Assembly (NCBI GenBank): GCA_900546615.1
Contig: URDJ01000043.1
Coordinates: 1 to 20,431, forward strand
Length of the DNA stretch: 20,431 nucleotides
Reading direction: 5' to 3'
Source of the DNA: an uncultured Eubacteriales bacterium
GTDB taxonomy: Bacteria; Bacillota; Clostridia; Oscillospirales; Oscillospiraceae
Below the pieces are notes generated by a model. It worked only from the letters and a program-made list of their open reading frames with translations, did not search any database and had not been told where the DNA came from. This document shows positions 16,342-20,431 of the stretch, piece after piece. A program made the position numbers and the translations under genes. The first letter of the stretch is position 1. Each line of letters opens with the position of its first letter.

Positions 16342-16370
16342 TTGACAGGCGGCACGCGGGGTGCCATAAT
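16342..16370 (+). promoter_or_regulatory. Sigma-A promoter of the repeat-bearing HTH gene, with palindrome in the spacer
   Basis: Perfect TTGACA (16342-16347), 17 bp, CATAAT (16365-16370), preceded by an AT-rich stretch like an UP element. The spacer contains GGCAC (16351-16355), 5 bp, GTGCC (16361-16365), an inverted repeat well placed for a repressor, possibly the HTH protein itself (inference). Confidence 0.82.
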
Positions 16371-16414
16371 TGTAGAAACTGAAGTTACCTTTGCCGATGG
16401 GAGGCATATTTGGA

Positions 16415-17005
16415 ATGGATGAGAAGAAAAAGCCCGCTAAGGAAAAGCCGGTGAGGGAAAAACCGGTGAGGGAAAAACCGGTCAGGGAAAAGCCGGTGAA
16501 GTCCAGACGCGAGCGGCCCATAGAGGCGGCGGAGGTCTTCGTGCCCGGCGACGGCGAGGCCTCGATGAACGACATATTCAGGAAGCGTCTGGCCTATCTC
16601 ATGAGCGGCAACAACAAGCAGGGCAAGCCGGTGAACATTCAGGAGCTTGCAGACGCAGTGGGGGTCTCACGGCCCGCGATAAGGAAGTATCTCAAGCCCA
16701 AGGGCGGCGCACCCACGACTCCCTCGGCGGCGACGGTCTGCGCGATAGCCAGATACTTCGACACGACGCCGGATTTCCTGCTGGGCTTCGACGACCCGGA
16801 CACGGAGGCCGGTCGGCGCGCACTCGAGAGCGACTACTACAACGCCCTCGGGCTGAACCAGCGCACCATCGACCGCCTGCGCAGTCTGCGCGAGCGCCAG
16901 GCGGACGAGAAGCTCAGCGAGCGCGCCGCCGCGCTCATGGCCATGCTCGACCGCCAGATCTGCGCCCTCGCAGAGGAGGCGGAGCTGCTGCTGGACCTCA
17001 GGTGA
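16415..17005 (+). CDS. XRE-like helix-turn-helix protein with N-terminal EKPVR repeats
   Basis: A 196-residue protein. Residues 10-29 are four exact or near-exact EKPVR units (last one EKPVK) in a Lys/Arg-rich tail; a helix-turn-helix domain of the XRE/Cro type spans about 54-127, with NIQELADAVGVSRPAIRKYL as recognition unit and FDTTPDFLLGFDD as the typical end; the rest (about 135-196) is charged and helical, perhaps for dimerisation. ATG 16415 has GGGAGG 10 nt upstream and is preferred over TTG 16391. It probably binds DNA; its targets are unknown, but the palindrome in its own promoter and the divergent LCP pair are the nearest candidates. Confidence 0.85.
   Translation: MDEKKKPAKEKPVREKPVREKPVREKPVKSRRERPIEAAEVFVPGDGEASMNDIFRKRLAYLMSGNNKQGKPVNIQELADAVGVSRPAIRKYLKPKGGAPTTPSAATVCAIARYFDTTPDFLLGFDDPDTEAGRRALESDYYNALGLNQRTIDRLRSLRERQADEKLSERAAALMAMLDRQICALAEEAELLLDLR
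16442..16501 (+). repeat. Four tandem 15-bp repeats coding EKPVR
   Basis: Four head-to-tail units of 15 bp (16442-16456, 16457-16471, 16472-16486, 16487-16501) of the form GAAAARCCGGTSARG, differing at only a few positions. Because the unit is a multiple of three, gain or loss of copies would keep the HTH gene in frame. Confidence 0.95.
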
Positions 17006-17025
17006 AGTAAACAGGCAGCATGGCA

Positions 17026-17057
17026 CAAAGCGCCCGGCCTCGCGGCCGGGCGCTTTG
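17026..17057 (+). terminator. GC-rich hairpin, probable terminator of the HTH gene
   Basis: A perfect 14-bp stem (17026-17039 with 17044-17057, loop TCGC) lies 20 bp after the HTH stop. The 3' arm ends CTTTG and is followed by CTGTC, so the T-run is poor. It may also serve the minus-strand htrA transcript, for which no better terminator is seen, though the T-run is absent on that side. Confidence 0.6.
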
Positions 17058-17145
17058 CTGTCAAAAAAGAGAGGAGTGAAAATGAAGAGGGGGTTATTAA
17101 AATAAAGAGGGTTTTCTATATAAACTCCTAATGGATGTCATAGGC

Positions 17146-18603
17146 TCAGCCGAAGTATCCGCCGCTCTGCGACCATGGGGAAGTTTGCTGGCCGCTGCCG
17201 CTTTCGGTATTGCTTTCGGTCTCGGCCGGTTTCTGGTCAAAGGTGATGCTCAGGGTCAGGTATTCTCCGCTGCGCCAGACAACGATGTCCGCGGTCTCTC
17301 CCGCCGAGTGGAACAGCAGCTCCTGTCTCAGCTCGTCGCTGCTGCTCACGGCATAGCCGTCCAGCTCGGTGATGATGTCGCCCACCTTGATGCCGGCCTT
17401 CTCAGCCGCGCTGCCTTCGGTAACGCTGCGGACATACGCTCCCTCGGGGAAACCGTAGTACTGGGCCGCCATGCTGTCAACATCCGCAGGGGTTATGCCC
17501 AGGTAGGCGTCGCCGGTCTCGGAGTCCAGACTGCGCTCACCGGAGATGATGTCGTTTGCGATGCGAACCGCGTCGTCTATGGGAATCGCGAAACCAAGGC
17601 CCTCGGCGCCGTCCTCGCTGGACTTGGCCGTCACTACGCCGACCACCTGACCGTTCGTGTTGTACACCGGGCCGCCGGAGTTGCCCTCATTGACGGCAGC
17701 GTCGAACTGGAACATGGTCATGGTGCCTTCCTCGGTGGTGATGAGCCTGTCGGTCGCGGAAACCATGCCGCTCGTCATGGAGTAGTTCAGCTCGCCAAGC
17801 GGGTTGCCCACGGCGTAGACCGTGTCGCCCACATACAGGCTGTCGCTGGTGCCGAGCGAGGCCGCGTTCAGGCCAGTGGCGTCTATCTTGAGCACCGCTA
17901 TGTCGTTGTTGCGCTCGTAGCCCATGATCTCGGCGGTATAGGTGTCGCCGTTATAGAACATGACCTTGATCTCGTAACCGCCGGTGTAGGCGTCCTCGAT
18001 GACGTGGTAGTTCGTCAGGATATAGCCGTCCTCGCTGATGACGAAGCCGGAGCCGGAGACCGACCCGGAGACGGTCATGCCGAAGACGTTGGTCTGGGTG
18101 ATGTCAGTCTGGATGCCGACGACCTGCTGCAGCGCAAGGTTATAGTAGATATCCCTGGCGCTCATGGTGCCGCTGTCGCTCGAGGTGGTAGTGCCGCTCG
18201 GGGTCGCGGTGGGGCTGGTTTGCGTGAGGGTCCCCGAAGGCTCGTCGGTGCTGGCGACGGCCGCCGGCTGGTTCGCGTTGGCGATGAGGCCGCCGGACAC
18301 GCCGCCCAGCAGCGCGCACACCAGGCAGAGCGCCACGATGCCGGCGACTCCAAGCCCGTGCTTTTTGTGCTTTTTCTCCGGCTCGCTGCCCTTGGAGGGC
18401 CTCCCGCCCGGGGCGTAGAAACCGCTGCCGCCGTCGTTCTGCGGTGTGAACGCCGCGTCCCTGTAACAGCAGTCGTTCCTGTCCGCGTCGGGCTTGACGA
18501 TCCTGTAGCTGCCGTCCTCGGCGTTCTTCTCGTTCCTGTACCAGGAGGAACCCTGCTCGTTGTTCTCGTTGTTCATTTCATTATTATTCTCATATGGATT
18601 CAT
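17146..18603 (-). CDS. Membrane-anchored HtrA/DegP-type serine protease with PDZ domain
   Basis: An envelope quality-control protease that degrades damaged exported proteins. From ATG 18603 (GGAGG 8 nt upstream) it has 485 residues: an Asn/Glu-rich cytoplasmic tail (1-80), one membrane helix (about 84-107), a Ser/Thr linker, a trypsin-like domain with the triad H200 (TNYHVI), D234 (NNDIAVL) and S309 (GNSGGP), a PDZ domain (about 366-455, YLGITP then GIKVGDIITELDG) and a Ser/Gln/Gly tail. The longer frame from 18702 starts upstream of the promoter and is rejected. In Bacillota such genes are often induced by envelope stress; here no CssR-type site was identified. Confidence 0.95.
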   Translation of the reverse strand: MNPYENNNEMNNENNEQGSSWYRNEKNAEDGSYRIVKPDADRNDCCYRDAAFTPQNDGGSGFYAPGGRPSKGSEPEKKHKKHGLGVAGIVALCLVCALLGGVSGGLIANANQPAAVASTDEPSGTLTQTSPTATPSGTTTSSDSGTMSARDIYYNLALQQVVGIQTDITQTNVFGMTVSGSVSGSGFVISEDGYILTNYHVIEDAYTGGYEIKVMFYNGDTYTAEIMGYERNNDIAVLKIDATGLNAASLGTSDSLYVGDTVYAVGNPLGELNYSMTSGMVSATDRLITTEEGTMTMFQFDAAVNEGNSGGPVYNTNGQVVGVVTAKSSEDGAEGLGFAIPIDDAVRIANDIISGERSLDSETGDAYLGITPADVDSMAAQYYGFPEGAYVRSVTEGSAAEKAGIKVGDIITELDGYAVSSSDELRQELLFHSAGETADIVVWRSGEYLTLSITFDQKPAETESNTESGSGQQTSPWSQSGGYFG

Positions 18604-18637
18604 GGCTCCTGCCTCCATCTGTTTGTTTACGTTCGTA

Positions 18638-18666
18638 ATAATAAAATCAACTTGTGTCCTTGTCAT
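18638..18666 (-). promoter_or_regulatory. Promoter of the HtrA-type protease gene
   Basis: On the minus strand ATGACA (18666-18661), 17 bp, TATTAT (18643-18638), both 5 of 6 to consensus. Start near 18631 gives a leader of about 28 nt. The -35 lies in a near-palindrome TTGT-N5-ACAA. The promoter is downstream of the ppdK terminator, so the protease gene is independent of ppdK. Confidence 0.68.
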
Positions 18667-18716
18667 GAACAAAAATAGAAAAATATTTGAAGTTTCCGGC
18701 AAGGAATTGTGAACGG

Positions 18717-18749
18717 CAAAACAGGCGCCGTCCCAAAGGGCGGCGCCTG
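18717..18749 (-). terminator. Rho-independent terminator of ppdK
   Basis: A stem of 9 bp (18722-18730 with 18741-18749) continues after a one-base bulge with CCC/GGG around an AAA loop. On the minus strand it is followed by TTTT (18721-18718). It lies 30 bp beyond the ppdK stop. Confidence 0.82.
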
Positions 18750-18778
18750 CTGTTGCGGTATTTCTATCTGTTCAGCTC

Positions 18779-20431
18779 TCAGGCGCGGGGATTCTTGATC
18801 TGGGCCTGAGCCGCAGCCATGCGCGCGATGGGCACGCGGAACGGGCTGCAGGAGACATAGTCGAGGCCGACGCGGTGGCAGAAGTCCACGCTGCTCGGCT
18901 CGCCGCCGTGCTCGCCGCAGATGCCCAGGTGGATGTCCGGGCGGGTCGCCTTGCCGAGCTTGACCGCGATGTCGACCAGCTTGCCTACGCCGATCTGGTC
19001 GATGCGCTCGAACGGGTCGTTGTCGAATATCTGCTTCTCGTAGTAGCTGGGCAGGAAGCTGCCGGCGTCGTCACGAGAGAAGCCGAAGGTCATCTGGGTC
19101 AGGTCGTTCGTGCCGAAGCTGAAGAACTCGGCCTCCTTCGCGATCTCGTCCGCCGTCAGAGCAGCGCGCGGGATCTCGATCATCGTGCCGACCAGGTACT
19201 TGAGGTCGCTCGACTTCTCAGCCTTCACCGCCTCGGCGGTCGCCTTCACGATGTTGGACACGTACTTGAGCTCCTTGAACTCGCAGGTCAGCGGGATCAT
19301 GATCTCGGGCACGATGTCATAGCCGCACTCGGCCTTCACGTTGATGGCGGCCTCGATGATCGCGCGGGTCTGCATCTCGGCGATCTCGGGGTACTTGACC
19401 GGCAGACGGCAGCCGCGGAAGCCCATCATCGGGTTGTTCTCGTGCAGGCTCTCGATGGTGCCCTTGACGTAGTCGAAGGTCAGGCCCATCTCGTCAGCCA
19501 GAGCCTTGATGTCGTCGTCAGCGGTCGGCAGGAACTCGTGCAGAGGAGGATCCAGCAGACGGATGGTGACCGGGCGGCCTTCCATGGCCTTGAAGATGCC
19601 CTCAAAGTCGCCGCGCTGCATAGGCAGCAGCTTCGCAAGGGCGGCGGCGCGGTGCTCCGCGTCGGTGGAGAGGATCATCTCGCGCATCGCCGGGATACGG
19701 TCGGCGTCGAAGAACATGTGCTCGGTACGGGTCAGGCCGATGCCCTCGGCGCCCAGGCGCACGGCGTTCGCCGCGTCGCGCGGGGTGTCGGCATTGGTGC
19801 GGACCTTGAGCTTGCGGATGCTGTCCGCCCAGCCCATGACCACCGCGAAGTCGCCGCTTATCGTGGCGTCGACCGTCGGGATGGCGCCGACGTACACGTT
19901 GCCGGTGTTGCCGTCTATGCTCATGACCTCGCCCTCGTTGACGCGGATGTCGCCGATGGTCAGGTACTTCTCCTCCTCGTGGATGCGCAGCGCGCCGCAG
20001 CCGGCGACGCAGCAGGCGCCCATGCCGCGGGCGACGACAGCCGCGTGAGAGGTGCGGCCGCCGGTGGCGGTCAGGATGCCCTTCGCAGCGGCCATGCCCT
20101 CGATGTCCTCGGGGCTGGTGAAGCTGCGGACCAGCAGGGTCGGGCCGTTCTTCGCGTGCTTCTTCACGTCCTCAGCGGTGAAGTACACAGCGCCGCAGCC
20201 GGCGCCGGGGGAAGCCGCAAGGCCGGTCGCGACAGGCTTCGCGTTCTTCAGCGCGGCCTCGTCGAAGCGCGGGTGCAGAAGGGCGTTGATGGAGTTGGGG
20301 TCGATCTTGAGGAGAGCCTCTTCCTTCGTGCACAGGCCCTCGTTCACCATGTCGACGGCGACCTTCAGGGCGGCCTGCGCGGTGCGCTTGCCGTTGCGGG
20401 TCTGGAGCATGTAGAGCTTGCCCTGCTCTAT
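18779..20431 (-). CDS. ppdK: Pyruvate, phosphate dikinase, C-terminal part (5' end outside window)
   Basis: Interconverts pyruvate + ATP + phosphate and PEP + AMP + pyrophosphate in the cytoplasm; in anaerobes it often runs as a PPi-linked glycolytic enzyme. The frame is open from the right edge and 550 residues are visible. Seen: the phosphorylated His in TATGGRTSHAAVVARG (visible residue 129), the swivelling PEP-utiliser domain, then the TIM-barrel PEP/pyruvate-binding domain with GLTRTEHMFF, MMGFRGCR and SFGTNDLTQMTFG, and the catalytic Cys in GICGEHGG (visible residue 505). The His-to-Cys distance of 376 residues equals that of the Clostridium symbiosum enzyme (H455, C831), so about 326 N-terminal residues (the ATP-grasp part) lie outside. 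ATC dominates Ile codons, pointing to high expression. Confidence 0.97.
   Translation of the reverse strand: MEQGKLYMLQTRNGKRTAQAALKVAVDMVNEGLCTKEEALLKIDPNSINALLHPRFDEAALKNAKPVATGLAASPGAGCGAVYFTAEDVKKHAKNGPTLLVRSFTSPEDIEGMAAAKGILTATGGRTSHAAVVARGMGACCVAGCGALRIHEEEKYLTIGDIRVNEGEVMSIDGNTGNVYVGAIPTVDATISGDFAVVMGWADSIRKLKVRTNADTPRDAANAVRLGAEGIGLTRTEHMFFDADRIPAMREMILSTDAEHRAAALAKLLPMQRGDFEGIFKAMEGRPVTIRLLDPPLHEFLPTADDDIKALADEMGLTFDYVKGTIESLHENNPMMGFRGCRLPVKYPEIAEMQTRAIIEAAINVKAECGYDIVPEIMIPLTCEFKELKYVSNIVKATAEAVKAEKSSDLKYLVGTMIEIPRAALTADEIAKEAEFFSFGTNDLTQMTFGFSRDDAGSFLPSYYEKQIFDNDPFERIDQIGVGKLVDIAVKLGKATRPDIHLGICGEHGGEPSSVDFCHRVGLDYVSCSPFRVPIARMAAAQAQIKNPRA

Noticed and set aside
16442..16501. The 15-bp tandem units as a CRISPR array or phage attachment repeat
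   Set aside because: The units are directly adjacent without spacers, in frame within a coding sequence and code for EKPVR; no cas genes or integrase are present.
17026..17057. The GC-rich hairpin as a strong terminator for the protease gene on the minus strand
   Set aside because: Beyond the stem on the minus strand the sequence is GTGCCATGC with no T-run, so it fits the plus-strand HTH gene better, and even there only moderately.
17082..17105. A seven-codon mini-frame (MKRGLLK) with a good GAGGAG site after the HTH gene
   Set aside because: Too short to support as a gene; it lies between a probable terminator and the end of htrA, with no obvious promoter.
17131..18678. A 515-codon plus-strand frame antisense to the HtrA-type protease
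   Set aside because: It is a shadow of the protease coding frame; the minus strand carries the full catalytic triad and PDZ domain.

Overview
The window looks like chromosomal DNA of a GC-rich anaerobic member of the Bacillota (Clostridia), most like the Oscillospiraceae/Ruminococcaceae. The grounds are the gene set: a ferredoxin-linked tungsten/molybdopterin aldehyde oxidoreductase, pyruvate phosphate dikinase, the ecfA1-ecfA2-ecfT-truA block, two LCP cell-wall ligases, a stand-alone MsmK/UgpC-type sugar ATPase and a CIRCE element. Promoters are clear TTGACA/TATAAT types and most starts have GGAGG-type ribosome binding sites. No phage, insertion sequence, CRISPR array, tRNA or rRNA was seen. 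The genus cannot be fixed from the sequence alone.

Layout. (1) At 1-1876 (minus) lie a polyferredoxin and an aldehyde:ferredoxin oxidoreductase cut by the left edge. They are divergent from a GntR/HutC-type regulator (2090-2875, plus) that has a strong promoter and a palindrome at its predicted transcription start. (2) An MsmK-like ABC ATPase (3139-4344, plus) sits behind its own promoter and a roughly 175-nt structured leader, and ends at a 12-bp terminator hairpin that it probably shares with the convergent operon. (3) A long minus-strand series starts at a promoter at 13509-13537 and runs methyltransferase, ecfA1, ecfA2, ecfT, truA, membrane-anchored protein, cvpA, with 4-nt stop/start overlaps at several joints. 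Just downstream a ClpE-type unfoldase begins at its own promoter, overlapped by a perfect CIRCE element, and a threonine-aldolase-type PLP enzyme follows 3 bp after it. (4) Two tandem LCP paralogues (16202 to 13672, minus) share one promoter and end at a 15-bp terminator. (5) A small helix-turn-helix protein with EKPVR tandem repeats (16415-17005, plus) is divergent from the LCP pair. (6) A membrane-anchored HtrA/DegP-type protease (17146-18603, minus) and the C-terminal two thirds of pyruvate phosphate dikinase (18779 to the right edge, minus) close the window.

Functionally most of the window is housekeeping: vitamin/metal uptake energising, tRNA and probably rRNA modification, envelope assembly, protein quality control, sugar-import ATPase, and PEP/pyruvate interconversion. 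I did not find a convincing new defence or mobile system. The points most worth a second look are regulatory: CIRCE control of a ClpE-type unfoldase, the leader of the ABC ATPase, the oxidoreductase/GntR divergent region, the repeat-bearing HTH protein, and the 110-bp out-of-frame overlap between truA and the next gene.
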